64,000 nt of DNA from Flavobacterium granuli (GCF_900129705.1 NZ_FQWO01000003.1:248001-312000); one strand, 5' to 3'; positions 34,350 to 43,893 are shown, counted from the stretch's first letter. Notes: generated by a model from the letters alone, not told the origin. A program made the numbers and translations.

Positions 34350-34378
34350 AAGCCTTGAAGAAATTCAAGGCTTTTTTT
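34350..34378 (+). terminator. Terminator of tRNA-His
   Basis: AGCCTTGAA and TTCAAGGCT around GAAA, followed by seven T. Confidence 0.85.
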
Positions 34379-34433
34379 GTGGAATAAAGTTTATATTTTT
34401 TTGAGTAAAGTGGATTCATAAATGTTTTAAAAT

Positions 34434-34468
34434 AAAAAAGAGCTTTGAATTATTTCAAGGCTCTTTTT
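34434..34468 (-). terminator. Terminator of the M28 peptidase gene
   Basis: AAAAAGAGCTTTGAA and TTCAAGGCTCTTTTT pair with one mismatch around TTAT; the A-run yields T on the minus strand. Its stem resembles the tRNA terminator 80 bases away. Confidence 0.8.
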
Positions 34469-34482
34469 GTATACTTTAAAAA

Positions 34483-35508
34483 CTATTTTTTATCGACTAT
34501 AGGACGATTTTCTCTATTAGCCAGTTCCCAAGCTGTTACAAATGCAAATTGAGCTCTTTTAGTTAGGGCGTCATATTCAATTTTATCAGGAGTATCGGTT
34601 TTTTTGTGGTAATCTGCATGGACGCCATTAAAAAGAAATACGGACGGAATACCATGTTTCGCAAAATTGTAATGGTCAGAACGTTCGTAAAAACGATTTG
34701 GATCCATTGGATCATTGTATTTATAATCTAATTTTAGATTGGTGTATTTTTCGTTTACGGTAGTGCAGATGTTGTCTAAATCTGAAGAAAGACGATCAGC
34801 ACCTATCAGGTATACATAATTATTTGAGTCGGCATGCGCTTCATCGCGACGGCCTATCATGTCGATATTGATGTCGGTGATGGTATTTGCCAACGGAAAT
34901 AATGGATTTTCAGAATAAAAACGGGAGCCATGCAAACCGTGTTCTTCCCCGGTTACATGAAGAAATAAGATTGAACGTTTAGGGCCGTGTCCTTGTTTTT
35001 TAGCGATTTCAAATGCTTCGGCAATTTCAAGTAAGGCTACAGTACCTGATCCATCATCATCGGCTCCGTTATAGATTTCTCCGTCATGAACTCCCACATG
35101 GTCGTAATGTGCTGAGATTACAATGATTTCATTTGGCTTTTCGGAACCTTCAATGTAAGCCCAAATATTTTCAGAATCGGCTAGGTTTTCATTGCGCTTG
35201 GCATTCAAGTAAGCCGCCGGAATAGGTTGGTAGAAGTTTGTTGCTCCTTTTGGGAAAGGGATTCCGTTTTTTTGATATTGGCTAATGAGGTATTGACCGG
35301 CTTTTTTTTGACCTGGAGAGCCTGTTTCTCTGCCTTCCATTTCATCTGAAGCTACGATATAAAGGTGTGTTTTTAATTCCTCTGCAGTAATGGTGTTCAT
35401 GTATTTTGTAGGATCTGAAACTGCAGATGTAGTATCAGTTGTAGTAATTTTTGAGCTAGCACAAGAGAATGTAACGGCTATCACAAAAAGAGATAAGATT
35501 TTTTTCAT
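34483..35508 (-). CDS. M28 family zinc aminopeptidase lipoprotein
   Basis: A protein of 341 residues with lipoprotein signal (MKKILSLFVIAVTFSC). The di-zinc site is visible: SAHYDHVG (His, Asp), GADDDGSG (bridging Asp), TGEEHGLHGS (catalytic Glu and ligand Glu), NIDMIGRRD (Asp) and ERSDHYNFAKHGIP (His). It probably removes N-terminal amino acids from peptides at the cell surface or in the periplasm. Eight bases separate it from the upstream DUF3667 gene, so they are co-transcribed. Confidence 0.9.
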   Translation of the reverse strand: MKKILSLFVIAVTFSCASSKITTTDTTSAVSDPTKYMNTITAEELKTHLYIVASDEMEGRETGSPGQKKAGQYLISQYQKNGIPFPKGATNFYQPIPAAYLNAKRNENLADSENIWAYIEGSEKPNEIIVISAHYDHVGVHDGEIYNGADDDGSGTVALLEIAEAFEIAKKQGHGPKRSILFLHVTGEEHGLHGSRFYSENPLFPLANTITDINIDMIGRRDEAHADSNNYVYLIGADRLSSDLDNICTTVNEKYTNLKLDYKYNDPMDPNRFYERSDHYNFAKHGIPSVFLFNGVHADYHKKTDTPDKIEYDALTKRAQFAFVTAWELANRENRPIVDKK

Positions 35509-35516
35509 TATTGGGT

Positions 35517-36476
35517 TTATTTTAAATTGATAAAGGTATACACGGCAAATATGGTAATAATTAGGAGAACTATGATGAAGTTGATGATAAAAAGTAGGCT
35601 GCTTTTTAGGAATGAAACAAATCGTGTTTCACCGTAAAAACGATGATGCGCCGGGAAAAAATAATAAACCATCCAACTAAATCCAATGAAATTAAATAAT
35701 CCAAGAATGAAACTGATTAGACCTGATTTTTCAAATGAGGACAGGAATTTATTGGTCAAAAACAGTATTAAAAACAGTAATAGTAAAAACGAAAAATAAT
35801 GCAAGGTGAAGATTCCGTGATCAAAATAGTACCATCGTTTCTTATTGTGGAAAAGCCATAGAAAAAAGGCAAAGAAAGGCATGAATACAAATAAAACCTT
35901 GGGTAGGTTGTGAAGAAATGATTCAACAAATTTTTCTAAGATTTCTTTGTTTGTATTGTGCTCCCTAATAGTCTGAATTTTTTTATTGATCCAATAATTA
36001 AAATCGGACAGTTTTTTAGATTCGGGTGCATTTTTTTGGATCGAGTCCAATTCTTTTACAGAAGCATAACCAAAGTTGAATAACTCTTGCTCTTCCTTAG
36101 TTTCCTGTTTTGTATTTGTAGGGGCTTTTGTTTCTTGTATTTTCAATAGCTCTGAATCTTTATTTGGAAAAACGGTAATTAAGAAAAAAGTAATAAAACT
36201 GATGAAAATATAGAGACGTACAGGAGCAAGATAGGAAAGTCGTTTTCCGGAAAGATATTCTTTTGTCAATGCTGAGGGCTTGAACAAAAGATTTTTTATG
36301 GTTTTCCAAAAAGCATTCTCATAATGCGTCAAATCTTCTATGAAATGAATGAACAAATGGTAGAAAGTTTTTCGGGTATCTGTATTTTCTTGTCCACAAT
36401 TAGAACAGAATCGATTTTCTACTACATATCTGCAATTCAAGCAGGTTTTGTCTTTTCTTAAAGGACTTTTGCTCAT
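35517..36476 (-). CDS. DUF3667 membrane protein with zinc ribbon (copy 1)
   Basis: A protein of 319 residues. The N-terminal zinc ribbon is CLNCRYVVENRFCSNCGQ (residues 11-28, two CxxC pairs). It is followed by the family signature HLFIHFIEDLTHYENAFWKT, then about five membrane helices (LYIFISFITFFLITVF, VLFVFMPFFAFFLWLF, LHYFSFLLLLFLILFL and others). A charged soluble loop lies between helices one and two. The family is common in Bacteroidota and has no known function. A paralogue lies at 44546-45616. Confidence 0.85.
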   Translation of the reverse strand: MSKSPLRKDKTCLNCRYVVENRFCSNCGQENTDTRKTFYHLFIHFIEDLTHYENAFWKTIKNLLFKPSALTKEYLSGKRLSYLAPVRLYIFISFITFFLITVFPNKDSELLKIQETKAPTNTKQETKEEQELFNFGYASVKELDSIQKNAPESKKLSDFNYWINKKIQTIREHNTNKEILEKFVESFLHNLPKVLFVFMPFFAFFLWLFHNKKRWYYFDHGIFTLHYFSFLLLLFLILFLTNKFLSSFEKSGLISFILGLFNFIGFSWMVYYFFPAHHRFYGETRFVSFLKSSLLFIINFIIVLLIITIFAVYTFINLK

Positions 36477-36509
36477 AGATTAAGGTTTTGAATCAGTAAA
36501 GAGTGATGA

Positions 36510-37283
36510 TTACTTTCTTAAGACTTCATTCAAAAAAAGTTTTAAATGTTCAAATGCTCGTTTGGCGGCTGTTGGATTATAAGCGGCGCCTTTGGAGTTG
36601 TCATTTCCTGATTCCGGATTGGTAAAAGAGTGCACCGCATTGGCATAATAAATCATTTGCCAGTCGGCTTTTGTATCGCGCATTTCTTGCTGAAAAGCTG
36701 CGATTTCTTCTTTGGATTCATAAGGATCATCGGCACCGTGACAAACTAAAACTTTAGCAGTGATTGGTTCAATGGGTCTTGAGGCATCTCTGGCGAGTCC
36801 GCCGTGAAAGGAAACTACTCCTTTTACGTTAAGATGTCCGCGAGCGGCTTCAAGTGCGCCTGTGCCACCAAAACAATAACCAATCACTACAATATTGTCT
36901 GGATCTGCGCCAGCTGTGATCAATTGTTTTAAGGCTAGAGTAATCCTGTTTTGATAATCTTTGTAGTTGGTTTTGTAATAGCCTGCTTTTTGACCTGCTT
37001 CAGAATTATTTTTTGGATAATTACCTTCGCCATATATATCGGCAATAAAGGCATGGTAACCCAGATGGGCTAAGTCGGTTGCAATATCTTTAGAGACTTT
37101 ATCAATTCCTTTCCAGGCGGGAAGGATTAGAATTCCTGGATTAGCATTCTTTTTTTTAGATGGCAGAATTTTAAATCCATTCAAAATCTGATTTCCGTCT
37201 TTGTATTTTACCGCTTTTAGTTGGGCAAATGTTCCATTTGAAAATAAAAAAAGTCCTAAAATTAAAGAGATATAATTTTTCAT
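36510..37283 (-). CDS. Dienelactone hydrolase family protein, exported
   Basis: An alpha/beta-hydrolase of 257 residues with a signal peptide (YISLILGLFLFSNGTFAQ). The nucleophile is Cys in VVIGYCFGGTGALEAA. The acid is in CHGADDPYES, and the His is in ANAVHSFTNPESG, giving the Cys-Asp-His triad of dienelactone hydrolases. Secreted members of this family in Bacteroidota act on unknown esters; aromatic degradation genes are not present here. It lies 33 bp upstream of the DUF3667 gene and is probably the first gene of that transcript. Confidence 0.87.
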   Translation of the reverse strand: MKNYISLILGLFLFSNGTFAQLKAVKYKDGNQILNGFKILPSKKKNANPGILILPAWKGIDKVSKDIATDLAHLGYHAFIADIYGEGNYPKNNSEAGQKAGYYKTNYKDYQNRITLALKQLITAGADPDNIVVIGYCFGGTGALEAARGHLNVKGVVSFHGGLARDASRPIEPITAKVLVCHGADDPYESKEEIAAFQQEMRDTKADWQMIYYANAVHSFTNPESGNDNSKGAAYNPTAAKRAFEHLKLFLNEVLRK

Positions 37284-37393
37284 AATATTGTGTTTTTATA
37301 CAAATATCTGAATTATATATAAATATTTAACCTTATGAACTGTAATATATTATTGGCTTGTTTGAGCTTTTATGAAAGGTAAAAATTTTGAGA

Positions 37394-37846
37394 TTACAAT
37401 GAGATGTTCCTTTTGAAGGCACAGCCTAATTCGATCATCGAATCTGTTTTTGCAATTCCGGGAATATTATCAATCTTTTCGTATAGCAGTTTTCTCATGT
37501 GCTCATGATTTTGGGCAATCATTTTGATGTATAGCGTAAAAGAGCCTGTCACGTAATAGCACTCGGTTATTTCAGGAATTTTTTTTAATTCTTCGATGAT
37601 TCTGCTTGAATCAGCGTCTTTATTTAATGTCAGTCCAGTAAAGGCGCCCCAGTCGTATCCTATTTTTTTTTCGTCTATAATGGGTTTGATTCCTGTAATT
37701 ATCCCTTGCTCAATTAAGCGATTGATACGTTGATGTACCATAGTATTCGAAATTTTTAAATTATTGGCAATGGCAGAAAAAGCCATACGTCCATCTTTTT
37801 CCAACTCTTTGATAATTTTAGTATCGAATTCATCTAATGTATCCAT
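37394..37846 (-). CDS. Lrp/AsnC family regulator
   Basis: A feast/famine regulator of 150 residues. The helix-turn-helix is at about residues 8-50 (IIKELEKDGRMAFSAIANNL, ISNTMVHQRINRLIEQGII). The RAM effector domain follows (AFTGLTLNKDADSSRIIEEL, YVTGSFTLYIKMIAQN). It is divergent from rocD. In other bacteria Lrp/AsnC proteins next to arginine or ornithine genes respond to those amino acids and control them, so a role in arginine degradation is likely here. The starts are 205 bp apart. Confidence 0.9.
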   Translation of the reverse strand: MDTLDEFDTKIIKELEKDGRMAFSAIANNLKISNTMVHQRINRLIEQGIITGIKPIIDEKKIGYDWGAFTGLTLNKDADSSRIIEELKKIPEITECYYVTGSFTLYIKMIAQNHEHMRKLLYEKIDNIPGIAKTDSMIELGCAFKRNISL

Positions 37847-37968
37847 GATAATTGTTTTAAATAGTTGTAATTTTATAGGTTTAATGTATTTTTTTACGGC
37901 ATCAACTTATACAGTAAAATGACTTATTAATTTCTTTTAATTAGTAAATTTAACTTTTTAAAAACGAT

Positions 37969-37991
37969 AAACAAGTCAAAAATACTTGTTT
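37969..37991. promoter_or_regulatory. Candidate Lrp operator at the rocD promoter
   Basis: AAACAAGT and ACTTGTTT form a perfect 8-bp inverted repeat with a 7-base spacer. It ends three bases before the -33 element of rocD. Size and symmetry suit a dimeric regulator such as the adjacent Lrp protein. Confidence 0.5.
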
Positions 37992-37993
37992 TT

Positions 37994-38024
37994 ATTGTAA
38001 AATAAAAAAATATTGTTATTTTTG
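37994..38024 (+). promoter_or_regulatory. Promoter of rocD-arginase operon
   Basis: ATTG at 37994-37997 and TATTTTTG at 38017-38024, 19 bases apart. The rocD start at 38052 lies 27 bases downstream. Confidence 0.65.
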
Positions 38025-38051
38025 TGTTCAATTTTTTTAAAAGAATATATC

Positions 38052-39302
38052 ATGAAACAAACACACGCAACACTTTCTTCTAAGTCTGAAGTGTTAATAG
38101 AAAAAGAGAATAAGTATGGCGCACATAATTATCATCCCTTACCTGTGGTGCTTGATAAAGGAGAAGGCGTATTTGTTTGGGATGTAGACGGAAAAAAATA
38201 TTATGATTTCTTATCTGCTTATTCTGCCGTAAATCAAGGACATTGTCATCCAAAAATTGTTGGAGCAATGGTAAAACAAGCGCAAACACTGACGTTGACT
38301 TCTCGTGCATTTTATAATGACCAACTTGGGGTTTATGAGGAATATGTAACTAAGTATTTTGGTTTCGATAAAGTATTACCTATGAATACCGGAGCCGAAG
38401 CGGTTGAAACAGCTTTGAAGTTGTGTAGAAAATGGGCCTATGAAGTAAAAGGAATTCCGGAGAATCAGGCAGAAATTATTGTCTGTGAAAATAATTTTCA
38501 TGGAAGAACCACAACGATTATCTCGTTTTCAAATGATGAAGCTGCGCGCAAGAGTTTTGGTCCTTTTACCTCAGGATTTATCAAAATTCCTTATGACAAC
38601 ACAGAGGCTTTAGAAAATGTTTTAAAGTCAAATCCGAATATTGCTGGTTTTTTAGTGGAACCAATTCAAGGAGAAGCCGGAGTTTATGTTCCCAGCGAAG
38701 GCTATTTGGCGAAAGCCAAAGCACTTTGTGAAGCTCATAACGTATTGTTTATAGCCGATGAGGTGCAAACGGGAATTGCACGTACCGGAAAATTATTGGC
38801 GGTGAATCATGAAAATGTGCAAGCGGATATTTTAATTTTAGGAAAAGCGATTTCTGGAGGCGTATATCCAGTTTCGGCAGTTTTGGCCAATAATGGAATT
38901 ATGGATGTGATCAAGCCGGGACAACACGGATCTACTTTTGGAGGAAATCCTATAGCTGCTGCGGTTGCAATGGCTGCTCTTGAGGTAGTGAAAGACGAAA
39001 AATTAGCCGAAAATGCCGAACGTTTAGGAGTTGTTTTAAGAAAAGGCTTGAACGAAATTGCCTCGAGAAATCCATTGATTTCTTTGGTGAGAGGAAAAGG
39101 TTTGCTTAATGCGATTGTGATTGACTGTGACGAAGAGTCTGATTTAGCCTGGGAAATTTGTTTGAAATTTAGAGATTACGGCTTATTGGCAAAACCAACC
39201 CATGGTAATAAAATAAGACTGGCTCCGCCATTAGTTATCACCGAAGCACAAATCCAAGATTGTCTTGCCATTATAGAAAAAGCATTAAATGATTTCAAAT
39301 AA
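38052..39302 (+). CDS. rocD: Ornithine--oxo-acid aminotransferase
   Basis: A PLP enzyme of 416 residues that moves the delta-amino group of ornithine to 2-oxoglutarate and yields glutamate semialdehyde. The frame is open upstream to 38013, but the promoter ends at 38024, so [10 protein letters not shown] at 38052 is the start. Motifs: [27 protein letters not shown], the PLP region [18 protein letters not shown] and Lys in [27 protein letters not shown] [16 protein letters not shown] follows. It overlaps or abuts the arginase gene; together they turn arginine into glutamate semialdehyde. Confidence 0.93.
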   Translation: MKQTHATLSSKSEVLIEKENKYGAHNYHPLPVVLDKGEGVFVWDVDGKKYYDFLSAYSAVNQGHCHPKIVGAMVKQAQTLTLTSRAFYNDQLGVYEEYVTKYFGFDKVLPMNTGAEAVETALKLCRKWAYEVKGIPENQAEIIVCENNFHGRTTTIISFSNDEAARKSFGPFTSGFIKIPYDNTEALENVLKSNPNIAGFLVEPIQGEAGVYVPSEGYLAKAKALCEAHNVLFIADEVQTGIARTGKLLAVNHENVQADILILGKAISGGVYPVSAVLANNGIMDVIKPGQHGSTFGGNPIAAAVAMAALEVVKDEKLAENAERLGVVLRKGLNEIASRNPLISLVRGKGLLNAIVIDCDEESDLAWEICLKFRDYGLLAKPTHGNKIRLAPPLVITEAQIQDCLAIIEKALNDFK

Positions 39303-39312
39303 TAGCAAAAGC

Positions 39313-40281
39313 ATGGAACGATTTATTAAGTTGATAAAAAACCGGTCAGATATAGGAGCGGGAACAAGAGGTTCTGATTTAGGAGTTGATGCTATCGAAA
39401 TTGCAGCAATCAACAAAGACAGTGATTACTTTAATCAATTTGAGTTTGATGATGTAAAATCGCATAATGAGTCGATATACGACAAAAACCGAAATGCATT
39501 TGCTAAAAGAATCGAACATGTTTTGGAGCAATGTACCCGCGTTTGTTATAGTGTGAGGAACAATCTAAAAGAGAATTTTTTTCCAATCGTTTTGTCCGGT
39601 GATCATTCTTCGGCTTTGGGAACTATTAGTGGTATCAAAGCAGTTTATCCTGATAAAAGACTCGGAGTGGTATGGATTGATGCCCATGCTGATTTGCATT
39701 CGCCTTATACTTCGCCTTCTGGAAATATTCATGGAATGCCTCTGGCTGCGGCTTTAGGGGAAGATAATTTGGATTGTCAAGTCAATAAAATTATTCCTGA
39801 AACCAAGCAGCATTGGGAGGAATTGAAAAACATTGGTTTTCCTGGTGCTAAAGTGTCTCCTGAAAATCTAATTTATTTTGGCGTTCGAGATACTGAAGCG
39901 GCTGAGGACAGGCAAATTGAAAGACTCGAAATTAAAAATTATAAGGTTGAAGAAATTCGTTATCGTGGTCTCAAAACTTGTGTTGAGGAAGCTTTGGTAA
40001 AATTGCACCATTGTGATATGATTTACATTTCATTTGATGTGGATTCCATGGATTGTGATATGATTTCTTATGGAACCGGAACACCGGTGCCAAAAGGATT
40101 TGATCAATATGAAATAATTGAGATCATCAATCGGATTATCGGAAGTAAAAAGGTGGTTTGTATTGAATTTGTTGAAATAAATCCTCTTTTGGATACCAAA
40201 GGAAACAAGATGGCCGAAACTGCTTTTGAAGTTTTAGAACAAATAACACCTTCAATAATTTTACCTTTAGAAGAGTTATAA
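39313..40281 (+). CDS. Arginase family protein
   Basis: A ureohydrolase of 322 residues from ATG 39313; an in-frame ATG at 39289 lies inside rocD. Manganese-binding motifs are SGDHSSALGTISG (first His), WIDAHADLHSP (DAHAD) and YISFDVDSMD (DxD). The protein is longer than Bacillus arginase and has the variable loop typical of the Flavobacterium group. Position right after rocD supports arginase (arginine to ornithine and urea) over agmatinase or formimidoylglutamase. No urease gene is present here. Confidence 0.88.
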   Translation: MERFIKLIKNRSDIGAGTRGSDLGVDAIEIAAINKDSDYFNQFEFDDVKSHNESIYDKNRNAFAKRIEHVLEQCTRVCYSVRNNLKENFFPIVLSGDHSSALGTISGIKAVYPDKRLGVVWIDAHADLHSPYTSPSGNIHGMPLAAALGEDNLDCQVNKIIPETKQHWEELKNIGFPGAKVSPENLIYFGVRDTEAAEDRQIERLEIKNYKVEEIRYRGLKTCVEEALVKLHHCDMIYISFDVDSMDCDMISYGTGTPVPKGFDQYEIIEIINRIIGSKKVVCIEFVEINPLLDTKGNKMAETAFEVLEQITPSIILPLEEL

Positions 40282-40301
40282 CTATTGTTGTTATTCCAAT
40301 G

Positions 40302-40337
40302 AAAAACCCAAAATCTGGCATTAGATTTTGGGTTTTT
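40302..40337. terminator. Bidirectional terminator after arginase
   Basis: AAAAACCCAAAATCT and AGATTTTGGGTTTTT around GGCATT. Confidence 0.9.
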
Positions 40338-40357
40338 ACGTTTTGAGTTAGTGATTG

Positions 40358-40909
40358 TTATTGTTCTGATTCTTCGTACATTTTCAATAAATTAGTCACA
40401 GTATTCCAATTTCGTATTGTGGCGGTAACATTGAGTTTTTTTTCAATATATTTTTGGTCTAACCTGGTTTTTCCTGCAGAAACGGCATATTTTATAAAAA
40501 TTCGGCTGGAATCAATATAAACTTCATCAGGTTTTACGGAACTCATCTTGAGATCATGAATGCTCTGATCATTTAAGATAGTCGAGATAAAAGCGACATA
40601 AAGTTTTTTAGTATCGACTTCAGATTCTTTCAAAAAAGGATTGTTTTGAAAACAGGCCAACAAATCTTCTTTGGCAATGACCACAACCGGAACATCATGC
40701 CCGAAAACTTTAAAAATTTCCTGCTTGATATGGAATCCTACGGCGGCGGCATTCTCTTCGGCGGTGTTTACAAAAACATTTCCGCTTTGAATGTAGGTTC
40801 TGACGTCCTCATAACCGCTTTTTTCTAATGCTTTTTGCAAAGCATCCATTTTGATCATATTGTGTCCGGAAACGTTGATGCCTCGAAGAAGGGCAAGATG
40901 TGTTTTCAT
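40358..40909 (-). CDS. DUF1697 family protein
   Basis: A soluble protein of 183 residues. The family signature LALLRGINVSGHNMIKMDAL is at residues 4-23, followed by YIQSGNVFVNT. The C-terminal part is ATIRNWNTVTNLLKM. DUF1697 is widespread in bacteria; the fold is known but the biochemical role is not. It is a single gene next to a terminator, between the arginine and arsenic units. Confidence 0.87.
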   Translation of the reverse strand: MKTHLALLRGINVSGHNMIKMDALQKALEKSGYEDVRTYIQSGNVFVNTAEENAAAVGFHIKQEIFKVFGHDVPVVVIAKEDLLACFQNNPFLKESEVDTKKLYVAFISTILNDQSIHDLKMSSVKPDEVYIDSSRIFIKYAVSAGKTRLDQKYIEKKLNVTATIRNWNTVTNLLKMYEESEQ

Positions 40910-41010
40910 ATATTTAGAATGCTTTTGTGAGATATGCTACGACGTAATTTGTCGGGACAAATATAGCGAAGAAACATTTGGGAATATTTTGCTTTTATGG
41001 AAATAGAATC

Positions 41011-42075
41011 TTAAGCGGAGAAGTATTTTTTTCGAAACCAAAAAGCGACATTCACTAAAGCGATTAATGCCGGAACTTCTACTAATGGACCAATGACACC
41101 GGCAAAAGCCTGTCCGCTGTTGATGCCAAATACGCCTATGGCAACGGCAATAGCCAGTTCAAAGTTGTTTCCGGTCGCCGTGAAAGCAATGGCGGTACTT
41201 TTAGAATAATCGGCACCAAAATATTTTCCGGTAAAAAAACTAATGATGAACATCAGTGTAAAATAAATCACTAACGGAATGGCGATGCGCACTACATCCA
41301 TTGGGATTTGTACGATTAATTCTCCTTTTAAACTGAACATAACCACAATTGTAAATAGTAAAGCTATTAAGGTTATGGGCGAAATAAATGGAATATATTT
41401 GGTTTCAAACCATTCGGTTCCTTTCAAATGGATTAAGCCATAACGACTGATAATTCCTAGTGCAAAAGGAATTCCCAGATAGATTCCCACACTTTCTGCA
41501 ATTTGAGCGATACTGATGTTGACGTCGAAACCAGTATAACCAAAATATGGAGGAAGAATACTAATGAAAATATAAGCATAGACGCTATACAACAATACCT
41601 GAAAAATGCTGTTGAGGGCAATAAGTCCGGCGGCGTATTCCCGGTTTCCGTCGGCGAGGTCATTCCAAACGACCACCATGGCAATGCAACGTGCCAGACC
41701 AATCAGGATGACGCCAATCATATATTCAGGATAGCCATTTAAAAAAAATAAGGCTAGAAAAAACATCAGGATAGGACCTATGATCCAGTTCAGGAATAGA
41801 GAAGCGCCCAATACTTTAGTGTTTTTGAATACTTCGCCCATTTGCTCATATTTCACCTTGGCTAAGGGCGGATACATCATTAAAATCAATCCAATGGCCA
41901 GAGGAATATTAGTGGTTCCACTCGAAAAGGAATTAATAAAATCGCCACTAGAAGGAATGAAGTTTCCGATGCTGACCCCAATTGCCATAGCGAGAAATAT
42001 CCAAAGTGTTAAATTTCGATCCAGAAAGCCTAATTTTTTTCTTTCTGCTGCGGGTGTACAATTAGTTGCTGACAT
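41011..42075 (-). CDS. arsB: Arsenite efflux transporter, ACR3 family
   Basis: An inner-membrane permease of 354 residues with ten hydrophobic segments. It exports As(III) (and often Sb(III)) with the proton gradient. ACR3 marks are [19 protein letters not shown], the conserved Cys/Ala region [20 protein letters not shown], and the [19 protein letters not shown] near residue 300. It is the last gene of arsR-DUF6428-arsC-arsB and starts two bases after the arsC stop, so it is translationally coupled. Confidence 0.93.
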   Translation of the reverse strand: MSATNCTPAAERKKLGFLDRNLTLWIFLAMAIGVSIGNFIPSSGDFINSFSSGTTNIPLAIGLILMMYPPLAKVKYEQMGEVFKNTKVLGASLFLNWIIGPILMFFLALFFLNGYPEYMIGVILIGLARCIAMVVVWNDLADGNREYAAGLIALNSIFQVLLYSVYAYIFISILPPYFGYTGFDVNISIAQIAESVGIYLGIPFALGIISRYGLIHLKGTEWFETKYIPFISPITLIALLFTIVVMFSLKGELIVQIPMDVVRIAIPLVIYFTLMFIISFFTGKYFGADYSKSTAIAFTATGNNFELAIAVAIGVFGINSGQAFAGVIGPLVEVPALIALVNVAFWFRKKYFSA

Positions 42076-42077
42076 AA

Positions 42078-42710
42078 TTAGGCGTTGATTTGGGAGAAAA
42101 CATAAAGCATTTCGGTTCCAATTTGAATACTGCGTTCAAGGTATTTTTCAGCTTGTTGGGCTGTGTTGTCAAATATTTTGGGATCTTCAAAAGGTATGGA
42201 AATTCGTTTTTCGGCTCCTGTAATAAACGGACAGTCTCCATCGGCTTGAGAACAAGTTAAAATTGCTGCAAATCCAGATTTGGGATTAAAATCATCATCA
42301 TAGGTTTTAGAAAAACCAATGATAGGATGTTCGTTATCGCTGTATTTTATAGCATAAACCGGGTTGCTGTCTGTTGAAAGTCTTTTTATTTGAAATCCGC
42401 TTTGTTCTACTGTTTTGGCAACCATTGGAAATAAAGCAGTAGCTTCTGTACCTCCCGAATAACAAAAAAGATTTTCTATTTTAAAATAGGCTGCAGCAGT
42501 TTGTGCCCAAATTTGGGACAAATGACTTCTTCGAGAATTATGGGTGCAAATAAAATTAAGTCTTATTTGTTGTTGATGACTTACTTTTTCTTGTATAAAA
42601 TCAATCAGCGGTTGTAAGATGATTTTGCGTTCTTCAGTTATATTTTTTAAATCAAAAGTGCTGATTTGGTTTTCAATTGTTTTGAAAAGAATGGTTTTGC
42701 GTGGAATCAT
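42078..42710 (-). CDS. arsC: Low-molecular-weight phosphatase-like arsenate reductase
   Basis: A protein of 210 residues. The frame is open up to 42776, but ATG 42710 lies 20 bases after the stop of the preceding gene and is preferred. The phosphatase loop CX5R is [17 protein letters not shown], with the catalytic Cys. [20 protein letters not shown] follows, and a second Cys-containing part is [13 protein letters not shown]. This is the arsenate-reductase/protein-tyrosine-phosphatase group seen in Bacteroidota ars operons. It reduces As(V) to As(III) for export by the ACR3 permease. Confidence 0.85.
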   Translation of the reverse strand: MIPRKTILFKTIENQISTFDLKNITEERKIILQPLIDFIQEKVSHQQQIRLNFICTHNSRRSHLSQIWAQTAAAYFKIENLFCYSGGTEATALFPMVAKTVEQSGFQIKRLSTDSNPVYAIKYSDNEHPIIGFSKTYDDDFNPKSGFAAILTCSQADGDCPFITGAEKRISIPFEDPKIFDNTAQQAEKYLERSIQIGTEMLYVFSQINA

Positions 42711-42729
42711 AGTAAGGAAAACGTTATAA

Positions 42730-43200
42730 TTAGCAGCAACCACCTCCAGGAGTGCAGTTGTTTGTAGCGGATGCAATTTCGGATAATTTTAATTTCTTTT
42801 TTTCTGTAGGAATACCACATTGGTCTTCAGCCAAACAAGCTGTTTGTTTGTTTAGTAAGAGAAATTCTTTGCCGTTGAATCCTAAATCATATTTTCCGAT
42901 GGTTTCTGCCTGATATTCTACTTCAATTTCAGCCTCTTCGATTCCAAGAACTTTCTCAGATAATTCAATGATATTCAAGAGTTTTTTTGGTTTTAGACGG
43001 TGTTCAAAATCATTGGCATCCCATAATTGGAAATTAACTACGGTTTCTTTTCTTACTGTTCCTCCACAATCAATGAAGTTTTTGGTAATCAAGCCTACTT
43101 CGGTTACATGAAAATGTTCAGGAACAGGGCTTCCATTTGGTAATATAAAAGCGACATTTTCTAATGTAATGAGCTGTTTTTTAATTTCTGATAGTTTCAT
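42730..43200 (-). CDS. DUF6428 protein with Cys-rich tail, ars operon
   Basis: A protein of 156 residues. The body (PVPEHFHVTEVGLITKNFID, CGGTVRKETVVNFQLWDAND) matches the family often annotated DUF6428 and found beside arsR in Bacteroidota. It has Cys at CLAEDQCG and ends in CTPGGGCC, which gives several thiols suited to As(III) binding. No signal peptide is present. It lies between arsR and arsC, 18 bp after arsR. A role as arsenite chaperone or sensor is inferred from the tail and context only. Confidence 0.8.
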   Translation of the reverse strand: MKLSEIKKQLITLENVAFILPNGSPVPEHFHVTEVGLITKNFIDCGGTVRKETVVNFQLWDANDFEHRLKPKKLLNIIELSEKVLGIEEAEIEVEYQAETIGKYDLGFNGKEFLLLNKQTACLAEDQCGIPTEKKKLKLSEIASATNNCTPGGGCC

Positions 43201-43218
43201 TTTTTTATATTTTAAAAA

Positions 43219-43551
43219 TTAGCAACATTGTTTTTTCTGGTTTTCAAAATAGTGGTTTAAATGTTGAAAAAAGGAGCTTATTTTATTAAATCCTTCTTCG
43301 TTCAGGCAATAACAAATAGCATTTCCTTCAAAATTTCCTTTGATTAGTCCGGCATTTTTAAGCTCTTTCAGATGTTGTGAAACCGTTGGCTGAGCTAGAG
43401 GCAATTCGTTTACAATGTCACCACAAATGCAACTGCCCACTTTTATTAAGTGTTCAATTATGGCAATTCGCGCCGGATGACCAATGGCTTTAGCCAGAAT
43501 GGCCAATTCGTTTTGTTGATCTGTGAAATGTGCAGTTTTAGTAATTCCCAT
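43219..43551 (-). CDS. arsR: ArsR family metalloregulator
   Basis: A winged-helix repressor of 110 residues; ATG 43551 ([10 protein letters not shown]) is preferred to the longer frame, whose extra residues are not conserved-looking. The metal-binding pair is [13 protein letters not shown] (CxC in helix 3), the hallmark of arsenic-responsive ArsR. The recognition helix is [18 protein letters not shown]. Cys also occur near the end (KKQCC). It is the first gene of the ars operon and should repress it until arsenite binds. Confidence 0.92.
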   Translation of the reverse strand: MGITKTAHFTDQQNELAILAKAIGHPARIAIIEHLIKVGSCICGDIVNELPLAQPTVSQHLKELKNAGLIKGNFEGNAICYCLNEEGFNKISSFFQHLNHYFENQKKQCC

Positions 43552-43647
43552 TGCGATATATCTATATTGCAATATTACGATATAAAATTTAAAATAACAC
43601 AATTTTTATATTTATTTGAAATTTGATTTACATATTCTTTTTGAATT

Positions 43648-43893
43648 CTACTTTGGAATAGCATGAAAACCAACTGATTTCACCCTTTTTTCAATAGTAT
43701 CAATGGAGATTATTTTGGTCGTATATACCGTAAATTCTCTGGGAAAAATAGCGGTGTCCAGTACGACATCTTTAATACCGTCCAATTCTAACAGTTTGTT
43801 TTTAATCTCTAATAAGTCTTGGTCTTCCTTGGCGTTTGTCCCAAAAATTCGGCCATGATTCCCAGGAATGACATTTTTTGATAATAAGCTCAT
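43648..43893 (-). CDS. HMA-like small protein lacking the CxxC motif
   Basis: A protein of 81 residues. The pattern KNKLLELDGIKDVVLDTA followed by FTVYTTKIISIDTIEKRVKSVGF resembles the beta-alpha-beta-beta-alpha-beta fold of heavy-metal-associated domains. The metal-binding CxxC is absent; there is no Cys at all. It lies 97 bp upstream of arsR in the same direction. Its role is unknown; the link to the ars operon may be only positional. Confidence 0.6.
   Translation of the reverse strand: MSLLSKNVIPGNHGRIFGTNAKEDQDLLEIKNKLLELDGIKDVVLDTAIFPREFTVYTTKIISIDTIEKRVKSVGFHAIPK

Noticed and set aside
34434..34468. Second tRNA terminator copy as a mobile repeat
   Set aside because: The similarity to the tRNA terminator is limited to a common AGCC/TTGAA stem; both have plain terminator roles.
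39289..39312. Earlier arginase start overlapping rocD
   Set aside because: The extra residues (ISNNSKS) are not conserved-looking; ATG 39313 gives the usual N-terminus, though the longer form cannot be excluded.
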